Of a DNA stretch of 64,000 nt, positions 20,767 through 34,300 are shown piece after piece; the stretch's first letter is position 1; every line of letters begins with the position of its first letter. The position numbers were made by a program, and so were the translations under genes. The DNA comes from Patiria pectinifera. Lineage: Eukaryota; Echinodermata; Asteroidea; Valvatida; Asterinidae. The stretch covers positions 8,140,643-8,204,642 of the forward strand of contig CM057140.1 of assembly GCA_029964075.1 (NCBI GenBank), given 5' to 3'. The notes below the pieces were generated by a model. It worked only from the letters and a program-made list of their open reading frames with translations. It was not told the DNA's origin and did no database searches.

Positions 20767-23700
20767 TAACGAAAACAAACTGCAATGAATGGACTAAAGG
20801 AGAGATACTGTACGTTCAGATACATTATTTTATTTACAGTTTGTATGTTCTAGGATAATATAAATATATGTATGTACAATGGAAGCATAGAAAATGATAC
20901 ACAGTAAGATGACGCACGAATAATTTACACAGCCCATACAATCTATATTCTTGTACATTCAAACTTGTACGACTGTTTATCCATAACAACATGCACGTCT
21001 TTTTACAAAATGCATGTTTTCTTGTGATAAAACTTTTTTACAATAACAGGTGGGAGTCTAATATTGATAAAATATGAATCATAAATTTGTCTTTAATTGT
21101 AAAACAAGACAGTAACCGAGAAGTACATTGTAGAATATATTACAAATAAATAGTATTGGTTTAAAAATTGATAAAATATCAATGCTGTTCTTTGCTGTTC
21201 TTGATTTGTTGAGTACAAGTCGCTGGACAGTTATGTTTTGTCGGACGGCACTGCCAATATGTACCAGCACAGCACTTTGTATCATGTTAGAGTCAAAGTA
21301 CATGCATTGGGGTCAAGGATGCACACCTATCCCCGGGTGCTAGTACCATACCACATACTAACTGTACGTTGTACCTAAACCCCAAAATGGTACCGTATAT
21401 GGTATCTGTCTATATCACGTTGTGGCGCACCACGAGCGACCAAAACCCAGCCAATTACCGACTTGATTTCAAGTCTAATGCTGTGCATGCTAGACTATAG
21501 AGTAGCAATCTCTGGATGCTGTATTGTGTTGAAGAGTAGCTGTTTTGTAGGCGCGGCACCAATTTCATTGAGCAACTAAATTACCAGAAAACATTGCGTA
21601 GCAAATGTTATATACTAATAAAACATTAGATTTGAACCAGTCACATGATGTTTTGAATGCTAGCCTGGTTGTGCTTAGCAATTTCTGTGTAACTCCCATG
21701 AAATTGGTCTCTAATGATGGGTTTTTATTCCGTTCAAGTCTTAGAACCACCTTGTAATGATTTAACATATATCAATTGACACATTGTGCAGGTGTTGCCA
21801 TTTTTAACATTTCACATTTAAAAGAGCAAAGCATTTGTAAGCATAAATAACCAATTGGCAAATTTCTATTACTTGAGGTAGAAATTAAAAAAATATTCTA
21901 ATGTTAAGTTCTCGGTTTGTGACTTAATGACAACTTTATATACAGCATGTTTAGTGTTACTTCTGAAGTAGTGCCCTGACTGTTGACTGTACAGCAACAA
22001 TACTTTATGCTTAATGTATGCAGTCATTCAAACCAATGGTACATAGGAAGTATTACTATGATATGGTCTCATATAAATACCAACTATATTTCATGACGGT
22101 CTTCATACGACCATACTCTACATTTCATATATTGTCAGTGAAATGAATGGATGAAATTAATATTCATGATACCTCAGACAGTGTGGTATTTTTCCTTTTT
22201 GGTTGAAAGCCTCTCACCGAAAGAGAAGTACATTTTGTTTTTGCATGCCGAGTTGTTCAAACTTACATTTACCGATAAATAAGTTGAAGGTATTTTTAAA
22301 ATTTGGAAAAAGATGCTCACAATTACTGATACTGCCAAATTTTGTGAAGGTTTGTTTTCCATTCATGTACAACTTCATTGCAGCTAGAAGCTCATTACAT
22401 GTACATTTTGTTTTACGTAAAAGATTTTTCGTAAGATTCAGTTGTATGTAAGGATCAAGAATACATGTATAACCACATGAAATGGATTTGCAAATGACAA
22501 AATGAACAATATTTACTTTGTTTTTAAGAATGATTATTTTCAAACAAAAATATTACATTTCCTGAGTAAAATGAATACACTAGCCGTCCTTTCTAAGATG
22601 TTAACACATATGCAATTACTACTGTATGTATACATACTACAAAGGATGAGAAATATGCATAAAGCGCAGTTCAGAACGTTGTGATCATATTGTTATTCAT
22701 TGTATGAAGTACAACAATAAAGATACATGTATCTGAAAATATTTCAGTTGATTCTTGTCAAATTTAAATTGTACGTCTTGGCAAAAACAAATCCAATTAA
22801 TGCCTAGGAGTTCACATAATGCTGAGCCTCAACGATTGGTTTGAATGCGTCTTCAAGCCTCTTCAACGTAGTTAGGTCCAAGACTGGATTTGGATTTCTA
22901 TGAATATAGTGGAATTGGGCAGCTAGAATTACATGTACATGTACAAGCTTTTACTGCGGTGGTGTCATGCTCACGCGCATGGTGCATGCGTTCTTAAAGA
23001 TGAGGCACACATGCTTTTTGGTATTGCTATTGGTCGAAGGAGCCCAGAAGTGCCTATGTACTACCTCAGGAATTCTGAGCATACCCGAGGCACATGGATT
23101 AGCTTGAATACAGCACACATGAGGTATGCTCAGAATTCCCTGGGTAGTGCTGCCAAAATTCCCAAGACTTCATTTGATTAATCTTGTTGATAGCTCTACC
23201 GCTCAGCGGATGAACCAGGCTTGTCATGGACCAGCTATAGACAAATCCGGTGGCAGCCATTTTCTGCGGTGGCACCAGGCTCACACAAGTCGCGCTCTGG
23301 TAGTACATAGGCACTCTGGGCGCCTCAAATTTACCCTACTTGTCAGGGACTGGCTATGTTAGTGGAATATAATCCCACTCCAGTCTGGGACCAAGACTAC
23401 TTTAGTCTTTTACAAAGTCTAATGTACACGTACTTGTAACGTGCTTGGCACTGAAAATCAAGTGTGTTAATCTAGTTTTAATATTAACATGCCTTAATAA
23501 CTGCTCACACATCTTACCTTGAGGGCGTTTGATATGTGCCAGTTGCTACTCAATTTGTGTTAAGAGCGCCCTCATTCAGTTAATTGTCCAGCCATTCCAG
23601 TCTTTTTTTTAATTTGATATATGCAACTGCTGATGACACGAGTCAAATTTTTGAGAAATTGTGTAATAAAATATTTTAAAACATGTTAAACATTTACACA

Positions 23701-25137
23701 CTACGTTTAAAGGTATGTATAGGTTGGTAATGTATAAGATATGCTATTGGACAATGAAAAGTCAGTTTTCTACCACATTGCTCATATACATATATAAATA
23801 TAATTTTATAAATAATTCATAAGGAGTGGTTCACATGTATTTTAAAACCTCAAGTTAATATTTAATACACTTTGGCAAAGTAACTACAAACATTGCGGAA
23901 TGTTTGGTTTGCTTGATAGGGACCCTGTTTATCAATTTTTGGTCAACGTTCGAACATGATCTGTAAAAAGTAAGCTTAAACCACAATCAGCTAAACACCG
24001 TACGATTTGGAATACTTCAGCATTTGCTCTGAATGTTGAGGCCAATTTTACTTAAATTGTGGATGTGAATCGATTAACAAATGTGTGTCAATATTAACCT
24101 TCAGTTTATAATAAAACTTCTGTTTATGCTGAAATTTGGTCTGAAGACAAAAAGTCTCCAAAGTAGAGCAATTAGGATGTCTAACATGGCACTAATTATC
24201 AAGTAACTCCCGTGACCCCTCACGCCTCGTTTTCATAGGAATTTGTTCACGAAACCCCCTCGGGCTTACGTGCATGCATTCTTTGGGTGGTGTATTCAAC
24301 CAATGACATCATAACATACTATCTTTACCTTATCATTGACAAGTGGATGGAGTGAGCATGAAGCATACTTTGAGTGTCTTGAGCATGGCGCACAAATCCC
24401 ATGAGGCAGAGCATCCAGTAGACATTGAAGTTGTGCAAGTTGTGAATTCACTGAAGATGTTCATCTCAAGGGTCTGCTGACAATGAGTGAGCATTTGGCA
24501 AAGAGTCCAGTGAGCATCACACGCACATTCATCAAAGACACATAATCTTTACAGTCAGTTGATAATGATGGAGCACTTGGCAAAGAGTCAGCGAGAACCA
24601 GATCCAGTGATCCTAGAAGACGTGTGCATTTACATGTATCTTAACAGTCAGCTGACAATGAGTGAGCACTTGAAAAGTTGAGGTGTGCATGAGATCCAGT
24701 GAGCATCAAGTGCAATTTATCAAAGAGACATGCATATGTCTTATCAGTCACCTGTTATTAATGATGACCACTTGGTATTCACTCATCAACAGATGGATCA
24801 TGGAGCCCTCATGCACCCACTGCACACGTGGGCAACAACACACTGGCCTCTGCATGTTTGGCATATTCCAGCCACATTCATCATACGCACGTGCACACGT
24901 TGGACATTCGTCAAACACTGAGTTGCACAATCACAGAGTGATTGGCCAGGCCTTAATGGATCAGTATTTGTGGTCATTGAACCAAGTCCAGTTCAGCCAA
25001 GCTAGGAAGCCACATACAACAGGGGACCTGTGAACATGATTGGGACCCATCTTTCTCATGTGCCTGCCAGTTCAGATAGAGTCATCATCCTGACCTAATG
25101 CATATTCATGAGCTGAAAGATGAGACCCCCGGCCTAG
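20767..25137. other. Spacer between the convergent CFAP298 and EVA1-type genes
   Basis: AT-rich DNA without recognised coding sequence; probably contains both 3'UTRs. ACATGTA motifs recur. The only clear structure is the foldback at 23043-23320. The section 24350-24720 repeats loose GTGAGCAT/CAAAGAGTCCAGTGAGCAT-type phrases, suggesting decayed tandem duplication. Confidence 0.5.
23043..23320. repeat. Nested inverted repeat (278 bp)
   Basis: Outer CCCAGAAGTGCCTATGTACTAC (first 20 nt shown in part as AGTGCCTATGTACTAC) pairs with GTAGTACATAGGCACT near 23300-23315. Inner CAGGAATTCTGAGCATACC (23067-23085) pairs with GGTATGCTCAGAATTCC (23122-23138). A GCGGTGG...GCTCAC phrase is also directly repeated near 22955 and 23265. 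Confidence 0.6.
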
Positions 25138-25382
25138 TCAGGGGAAGTAACTGTTGAGATTACGTGTTGCTGGGAGGGTATGTGCTTCCCTAGGCAATGT
25201 ACTCGCTTGTTCCCATCGACGGGTTGCATTGATGCCATTCTCTGGTCTAACTGACGATGCTGAGGGTGGCGGAGTATTCCAGATTTCATTAATGTCTACT
25301 CTATTCTCCTGTCGAACTGATTCAAGCACTGAACCATTCCCAGGAGGTGTTCTATTTGCCTCAGTTGTATTTGATGAGGTGC
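25138..25382 (-). CDS. EVA1C: EVA1-type gene coding exon 9 (cytoplasmic tail and stop)
   Basis: Acceptor TGTTGCATTTACAG in phase 1. 81 residues then TGA at 25138-25140. Polar, Pro/Asn/Thr-rich tail with no recognised domain; ends NLNSYFP. The only tail exon seen. Confidence 0.88.
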
Positions 25383-28300
25383 CTGTAAATGCAACACAAA
25401 AGTAGAATAGTAATAAGCAAATTGGTTGTACTGATATTAGGTTCAGTCAACCACATGTCCATCACAACTTATTCAGTCCCAACGCACAAGCCATTTAAAT
25501 AAATGTGACAAAAAATTAAAGCGAATCCTTTGTTATTCTTCATCCCCTGCTACTTGTGAATTGACTTGTGATGATGGACAAGTAATGGACTGGACTACAA
25601 CACAGGGCTGTGCAAGACAGGTTCATATCATACCAATCAGGATCACAACCCTTTTTGAGTAAAAACAAATGGGCATGAGCAAATACATTCAAATAAAATA
25701 ACCACAGTTTTGTAAATGATAAATTTGTTGTATTTTTCAACCTAAACCAATCATGAGTTGGTGCAAAAATAAGTAAGATTGGTGCCATAAGGAAGTCGAA
25801 AACCGGAAATGTTCTCATTGAGAAATATTTGAGTATTGGAATCAATTTACTTTGTTGAGTGACCTTTATGTAACTAAGAAGCGATTTGGATATGATTAAA
25901 TTGAAATGTCAAGGCCAAAAATGCAAAACAACAGACACATTGTCAGAATGATAATAACTGTGGAAATATTTCTCATATGCCAAGAGGTCGATTTAATAAA
26001 AATGAAGAATGTCTCAAAAGGTGGCAAAACCTCCTGAAGCCTACATGTATAGATGGTATTTTTGTGGCGTCATATCACTGCGTCATAATCACTGGTCTGA
26101 ATGCCACTCACAGTGTGACGTCACAAAATCCCATGTTTTAGATGTGAAGTGAAAAGGTTAAAGGTCAAGATCACCCAGTGAAGTAGAAATGTTAGTACAG
26201 TAACTTTGGTTAAAATTTAATTTGTAGACTGATCTTCATCTGACATTTTTGTCAGCCATTAAAGGGAACATACAACATTTACAAACATCACAAAACGAAA
26301 TGATCAAATTATCACAAAATACCATACTGGATTGTTAGGGAATGACAGTCTAAAGCATCCTGTAAAATCGTGGCTGCTGGTGTGTTGACATTTTCAAAGA
26401 AAATGTTATTTTTCCAATGCTGGTCAGCCGACCAGCGTTGGAGAAAACTGGCTTTTTTTCAAAAACTGCTCCTAATTTTCCCAATTAGTTATTCCGCATT
26501 TTATTTTAAGTGATTACACACCTGTGAAAGGGTACAAGCCTTCTAGACTGATTCTCTGACCTTACAATACCCGAAAGTCTATAAATTGCTCCGATTCATC
26601 TTAAGTAGGGTCAGGAAACCAGACTACAAGAACATGATTGGTTTTCTTGGTTTTTCCAGCATCTACAAGCCCAAAACGTGGAACGAATTAGCGTCAGAGT
26701 GATGCAAATTCAACAGTGGGTTTGCCCTTCACCGACATATTTCATGAACACTGTATACTATGTGTTGTCCTGATACGAGTGATTGTGAGAACCAAATTTA
26801 CACTCAAACCCACGGTTGTGGTACCTGCTGCTATATCAGGTTGAACGAGCCAGCTTACCCCGGCAAGCTCATGGGTCGAGTGGTAAGATTGTAAACAATG
26901 ATACTTAATGCACTAAACTATGCATAACCTACCTGACTCTTCCATCTTCTTCTTCAAGTGATAATGCTGACATTTCAGTCTTACAACACACCACAGTAAT
27001 GTTCCTATGATTCCAATACAGCAGCCAATGGAGACGTATAGCACAAACACCTCAGTGTTCACTATGATATGAAAACAAGACAACAGAAAGATGCCGTTAA
27101 ATGTTTATTTATTGTCATCTGGTGAATACTTTTAAACAGTGCAAGACGTGCATTTGTTCAGTGTGAGACAAACAACTTCACAATATCAGCTATTACATGT
27201 TATTATTCATGTTTCAGAGTTACTGCAATAGTTCCATATCTCTATGTAGCTGAACCCATTTAATAGTCACTGTAGTGCCCAGAACCGCCCTGCCTATTTC
27301 TGTAGCGCCCAAAACCGCCCGAGCTGGCACTCCATGCTTTTATGGATTCACCATTGAATAAACACACTGTAATACAATGTAGTACAGTTGCTAATGAGTT
27401 ACATGTAACCCAAAGCAAACTTCAGTGTACTGTTTATTGTATTGAAAGAACTTGTTTTTACTAACACACCACAAATATCCCCCCTCCCACTTCAGCCACA
27501 CATATAACAGTTATATCATCACCACTATTCTATACAGTGCAAAGGGTGTGTGTTAAGGAGAATACACGAGAAAGTGTGGATTCGTAATTTAAGAATTCAC
27601 GAGGCGCAAAGCGCCGAGTGAATTCATAAATTAAGAATCCACACTTGCGAGGGTATTCTTCGACTTAAACCATTGCGTCAACAGAAGTATTGGAAAGAAT
27701 GCTGCAACCTGACGCCACTCTTTTCTTCATATACCATCTCAATGAAGGCCATTCGTTGCAAAAATGATGATAAGACATGAATCTGGGACTGATAAATGTT
27801 TCCAAAATTGTTAGGAAATACTTGAAATGACTCTCCATAGACGTTGTACACAAGCGCGGAAGTGGCGTCAGGTTGCAACATTGTTTCCTGACGTGTTTAG
27901 CATGTGTATCGACACACCCGTACAACCAATTAAGTCATTTTGTGTGTATAGGCTCCTTACGTCAAAATGGATAGTTCAGACGACGATTTCTTTCTGACTA
28001 AAAGTAGATTTTGCAGTGACGGCGGAAAATCTGACAGTGAAGATGCATTGGTAATTTTCGGAAAGCAACTTTTCACGCAGATGGTCCTATTCAGGCTCAT
28101 TATGGGGAACAATTGTCCGACGTGTTCAAAGTGTGGATTCGTAATTCAGAATCCACACTTTACTCAAGATTCGTCGTTCCGAATCCAAACTTTGTGACCA
28201 GTGTATTAGAGATTCGTAGATCCGAATCCACACTTTTAACAATAGTGTGACGTCATAGCAATGGTTTAAGTGTGTGTTAACCAATTGCTCAAGCAAATTA

Positions 28301-31300
28301 GGTTGCTACAGTTGGTTAACACACACACACACACACACCCTATGCACTTATTAGTATAGTAGCAGGCGAGGTGAAGCAAGCGAGACAAAGCCTCGTTAAC
28401 TAATAACTAATTAAAAATGATCAATATTTGTACATACATTGAATACTGCCTATGGCAGCCAACAGACTAGTGAAGAATCCTGATGCTTGATCCTGATTAT
28501 TCCGTGTGGGAGGGCCTTCACTCAGACTTGTGTTGTCAGTTGAGCTGATAGTATCAGAGCTATCATTGGCTGTGACAAACCCTAACAATCATGTAGTATC
28601 AAGAACATAAAGATCAATGGTCAGTCTTAACATGAATATTCATAACTCATTAATATTCCTTAACTCATTACTCTCCATTTAGATCATTAATATTTAGTTG
28701 CAATAACTGGTTGTTTGAAAATCAGTGAAAAATAACTGCTAATGCATTGATACGATACGCACAGGTGGTCATCAACATGTCTTCTTGTTAATACTTGAAT
28801 GCAATTACAAATAATGTGTTATTACTTTTTTTCAGCACCACATTTGGCTTAAAGGGTCTATGTAATACATCTTTTTACAAAGCAATCCTTTAAAATGTAC
28901 GTTTGTGTCCCATTTTTGCTTCACTTTAGTTTTTGTATTTCCATTTTCAAGGGTACTTTAGGGCCATTTCTTTATGCTGATGCAAATGTGCTACGTAATC
29001 AGCAAAATCATTATGTCACCCTTGGGCTGAAACATTAGTGTTATATGCTTCAGTGTAATAAAAGTTGCCAGAATTGATGTCAAACTTCAAGCACAATTGT
29101 TTTAAATGAGTTAACCGCAGTTAACAATTTGTACAGAAAACCCCTAAATTGAAGAGTGTGTACCTGAAGGGATATCACAGCAACAGCGCCCTCAGTTGTT
29201 CGAAATAGCATGGGCCATGTTAACATGTAAAAGTGCATTTATTTAATTTCAATAAAAATGTATGTCATTATTGTCATACAATCAGAAGAAATGGATATAT
29301 CCAAATATGTGCCTTCAAAAGAAGACTGTATTTTCCATAGGTTTTACATTTTATCTAAATGTTTAATAAAACATTCATGTATGTCAGGTAGCAGTGGGAA
29401 GAGTGAATCATTTTAATTTCTTAAAATTCAATTAAACATTGCCCATTCAGTTTTCCAGTGGGCTATCGCATGATTACCTCTTTCCAAATACCCCAAATTG
29501 GTTTTGAGGCAAACAGCAAACTGAGACACGATGTTGGTTTACATTACCACTTGGAACCGGCAATGTCTGTAAGCCAAAATAACTTCCATCCTTAGCAAGC
29601 TCCATGCTAGCTCTTACCAGCTCTAACCTTACAGCCACTACTGCTTTTCATCCTATTCATATCGAATCCCTGATTGATTTTTGCTAGGCTTGGGGCTATG
29701 CATACGTGTACGCCTTGTCACAAGATCCAATATCCTAGGCTTGATACTAAAACCTACAAACAATGAATTCTTCCATCAATTGCTTTGATTTCAAGCCCCC
29801 AAATCATGCCACACAGTGTAACGCTAGACACAACATGTATCTGCACACTTTGTACAATGGTTAACACGCTCTTATCAAATAAATGAGTAAAGTTGGCATG
29901 GAGCAAAACAAGCAATCAATAAAGGAGCTGCAGAGTTGCTCAAGGCATGAGGTATACAGTGTGCCGGGCACACCACACTTAATACCTCTTGTAAGTCCTG
30001 CTCCTAGTATGAAACCAGCCTGAATGGTTATGACTATAGGTTATTGAAACCAAATCGTTTGTGCCAACCTGCTTCTCCTCAGGCTGATCATACATCAGCT
30101 CAGATACATGTACGCACACATACCGTATTCTTGATAGGCTTTCTTTCATACCTTCCAAGTGACTGTCGAGAATTTGTGACATCTCAGTGTCTCAGACTGT
30201 AACGATGAAATAAAATTTCAGCAGTGACATATATGTTACCTTGATTGAAATCAGTTGCTTCAGTCATGGTGTAAGCTGTCCCGCCTTGTGAATCATAGTC
30301 TGGCCTGAAGGATGGACTAGGAGTTGTTAGATTGACGGCAAAATTCTGGGGTACGGTAGCAGCACCGGTATATCGCCTTGGCTTACGAAATATCCTCTTA
30401 GAAACTGTGAAGAAACATTCAAACAAACTTGAGCTTTTAAACAAGTAACGCGGGAATCTGAATTTGGAAATACATATACGGTAGGTATATCAGCTCATTA
30501 CAAAACTGATCCCTCCCACAAAATAAAAATAAGTTGGGAGAACATAATTTGTTAGTGTTACTGTAAGAGCATAATAGGACCACTTCAATGGTGTGGCAAA
30601 GTCCATTAAAAGTCCTAACAAGTCTATCATAACTCATTTGATTCCAAGTCACAAGCTACTCCAATGAACGGTGAGTAATACTAATAATAATAATAATAGT
30701 AACTAGAGATTCACGTTTTTGAAGTTACAAACGCTGGGTGATTGGGCCAAAAACTTTCACAGGACATTGTCCAGTTGTGAATATTTGTATGTCACAACAG
30801 AAAAAGGATCATGAAATTCAGCCTTTCCTCCAAAATCATCCGTTGTTTCTTGAATGTGGCCCTTGAAGGGATGACCACTAGCTGCCTCAATCTTGCAAAA
30901 TCCTTCAGCTACGGCTTTGTGCCCAGGAATCCAAAATATTGCCAAAGGCAATGTTTAACTGATCACAAAGAATAAGAACGGTACTCCATTCAATTGAAAA
31001 TTTATGGTTCAAAGTAATTATTCAAATTTTGACCTCAAATCGTTTGTAACTTGATACCTGATGATGTAATGATTACGTTACACTCTTTGTAACATCTTTG
31101 GACCAGGGTTCAAATTCATACCAGGTTTTATCATCATCTCGTGAATTGTTGGAAGAAATTAGGTTTGTTTTGATTTAGAAGCTTCTGTCTGTATTTTAAA
31201 TTCACCTAACCTTGACCTTCCAGTAGCCCTGGAAGTAAAGGTCAAGCAACAAAAAATGGTTATCAATTAATGATCTCTCTGATTACAAAATACAAACATC

Positions 31301-34300
31301 ATTGATTGTTCTGTTCAAGAGTTATAAGTGACAGAAGTTGGTCACTTTTTCAACTAAACTTGCTTGTCATTTGATACCTGATGACGTCATCATGACGTCA
31401 GAGTAATACACCTTTGGATCAGGGATGATTTTTGTTCAAAGTTAAAAGTTTATACTGTAAACCTTGAGAATTAAGAAAACCCGCGGAGAATTATTGTCCG
31501 TAACAAAGACGGAAAGAAACAAAGAAGATTTATTCGAATACTTCTAAACGGTGATCAGGTTGTACCGGATCACTCAATAATTTGGGAAGCTAATCAACCT
31601 TACTCGCAATTGAGAAGCTTAATTGCGAAGGATGCGGCTGCAACATGGTCGAGCCACTGGCATGTAAGGGCGCCTTAGGCAGCAGCCACATGACCCATGT
31701 ATGACACGGAGCAAAGCCAGAGATCGAAAGTGTTGATTTTTGAGGAGGGAGGAAAACCGGAGAAAAACCCTCGTGGCACAGGACAGAATCAACGAACAAC
31801 TCCACTCACATGTGGTCCGAGCCGGGAATCGAACCCGAGCCACAGCATTGAGAGGTGAGCGCTTTACGCGCTACCCACCCATGTCACCAGTATTCTGTGC
31901 TGGAAATCGAACCCAGGCCACAGCGATGAGAGGTGAGCGCTTTTTGCACTACCCACCCATGCCACCAGTATTCTGTGCCGGGAATTGAACCCAGGCCACA
32001 GCGATGAGAGGTGAGCGCTTTTTGCACTACCCACCCATGCCACCAGTATTCTGTGCCGGGAATCGAACCCAGGCCACAGCGGTGAGAGGTGAGCGCTTTT
32101 TGCACTACCCACCCATGCAACCAGTATTCTGTGCCGGGAATCGAACCCAGGCCACAGCGGTGAGAGGTGAGCACTTTACGCACTACCCACCCATGCAACC
32201 AGTATTGTGTGCTGGGAATCGAACCCAGGCCACAGCGGTGAGAGGTGAGCGCTTTTTGCACTACCCACCCATGTCACCAGTATTCTGTGTTGGGAAGCGA
32301 ACCCAGGCGCCACAGCAGTGAGAGGTGAACGCTTTTTGCACTACCCACCCATGCTACCAGTATTCTGTGCCGGGAATCGAACCCAGGCCACAGCGGTGAG
32401 AGGCGAGCGCTTTATGCACTACCCACCCATGCAACCAGTATTTTGTGACAAATCCCCTGTTACTTGTGACTGGACTTGTGAAGTGGCTTGTGATGGACCC
32501 TACTACAACACTGGACCAAGTCAGTGCAGAGCCATTCAAACGCTTTTTTTCTCAAGTAAAATCTCCGCTATTTGAAGAAGAGATCAAGGCAGGAACTAAC
32601 TAGTCCAAACATTGAATGCTGAAGTAGTATGTTGTTAGTTCAGACACTGACTTCCTGAGTGCAGACAGATCCTCCTGTGACAAGAGTTTACGCAAACACT
32701 TGTACCTTTTAGCGAGTACTTTTCACAGTTCTCTGCTCGTGTGTACAAAAAGAAAGAAAGTGGAATGTCCTAAATGCTCTCCACAGCAGGGTCCAGCATG
32801 TATGCAAAAAAGTACACTTACCGGTATATGTAGGCTTACAGTCTTACCTATGTATCTATATCACTGCATGTATCAGTATTCAGTAAACTGAGTGAAGTGT
32901 GAAATAAAAGAGTTTGCTAACTGGATACAGACAGCATTGCAATGTAGAAGGCTTGTTGGCACATCAATTAGTTGTCATAACACTTTCATGCTGGCTGTGC
33001 CATCAAAGACACAAGACAAACAGTGCAGGCTCTATAGCCAATTAACAAGCTAGAGTCTTATGAACTAAAACGTTCAACAGCTGGGGCCTACACTGGTGAC
33101 ATAATACATGTATATATACTACACTCATGAAGCTATTAGCTCCCTGCTGTACACCACAGCAAGACATGTACATGTAGGCTGAGTTCAACACATAGTCCAG
33201 GGCTTGGTATAATATTTCAATTTTATAATAATTCTAGATTGAAGAGGGTCCTCATAGCCGAGCGGTTAGAGCATGGAGCTACGGAGTGGAAGGGTTGCAG
33301 TTCCAATCCCATTCAGACCAAAACCTGGAAAACTCTCTCTGACGACCCAACATTAAAATGGGTACCTGATTCGTTCAGGGAAGGTAAGACGGCGAGAGGA
33401 GAGGACTGGGCCCCGCCACTCATATGCCGCGCCCAAGACACAGTGAACCTCTAAAATCTCACTGCCCCTACGGCCAGTAATGGCTATGGGACCTTTACCT
33501 TTACATAGATTGAATATGCATGACATCATCACAAAATCAGACACTTCATTTTAATCATTATCATCATCATCCGGAGGCTACAGTTCATCCATCTGTTGGA
33601 CAAAGCCCTCCTCATGAATGCACCATTCCTCTCTCTGTCCAGCCAATATTCTCCATTATCTTCCTTTTTTTGTTCTCCTCTTCTCCGTGTGCCCCTGTTC
33701 GTGGTTGTCAATCTGTCAGTTTCTTAGTCCACCTGTTGTCTTGAATTCTTGCTACATGTCCTGCCCAACTCTTTTATATACTTTTATGTGCCTATATTGA
33801 GGGAAAAACAGTACCGGTACTATAAGTCTTTTCATTCATCTAGCATCACCCCCAAGCTTAGAAAATCTTAAGTTTACTAAAGTCCTGGCCCTGAATCTCT
33901 GTCATCGGCTGAAGACGCCAAATCCCAGTACAATACATTCTCTGCTTTATAGACACTGTCAAGTGTAAGACACACCCCATTGGTTGGGGGAGGGTGCATG
34001 GTTTTTTTTTGCATCCATTTTTTGTGTGAAATCGGGACATAAATTTAGCCAGCGTTCCACCAAGAGCTTTATAAGAAATCGCCCGAAACCAATGATGAAA
34101 CCACGGACTGAGAAATGCGTTTTAAGTCTGGTTCCGGGTTTAGCATTACATGCTATAGAACCACAAGGTGGGAGTCCGCGACACGGTGTATGTTTGTTGT
34201 ATCATTATGGAGGAAGGAAGACAGATGGCCGCTGTATATGAACGTATATTATTCGCGAACATAACGTGACGTGAACAAAAACGGCGCGGCGTAAGTCATT

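Noticed and set aside
31884-32261. 125-residue repetitive frame on - in the tRNA-like array
   Set aside because: Only the 78-bp unit read through in a stop-free frame; the same region is open in other frames too.
31815-32445. Cluster of eight real tRNA genes
   Set aside because: Units lack a pairing acceptor stem and have a poorly formed D arm; they lead into a SINE body.
33248-33320. Functional tRNA gene
   Set aside because: A and B boxes are present but the B box is degenerate, no cloverleaf acceptor stem pairs, and a SINE body with ACCTTT tail follows.
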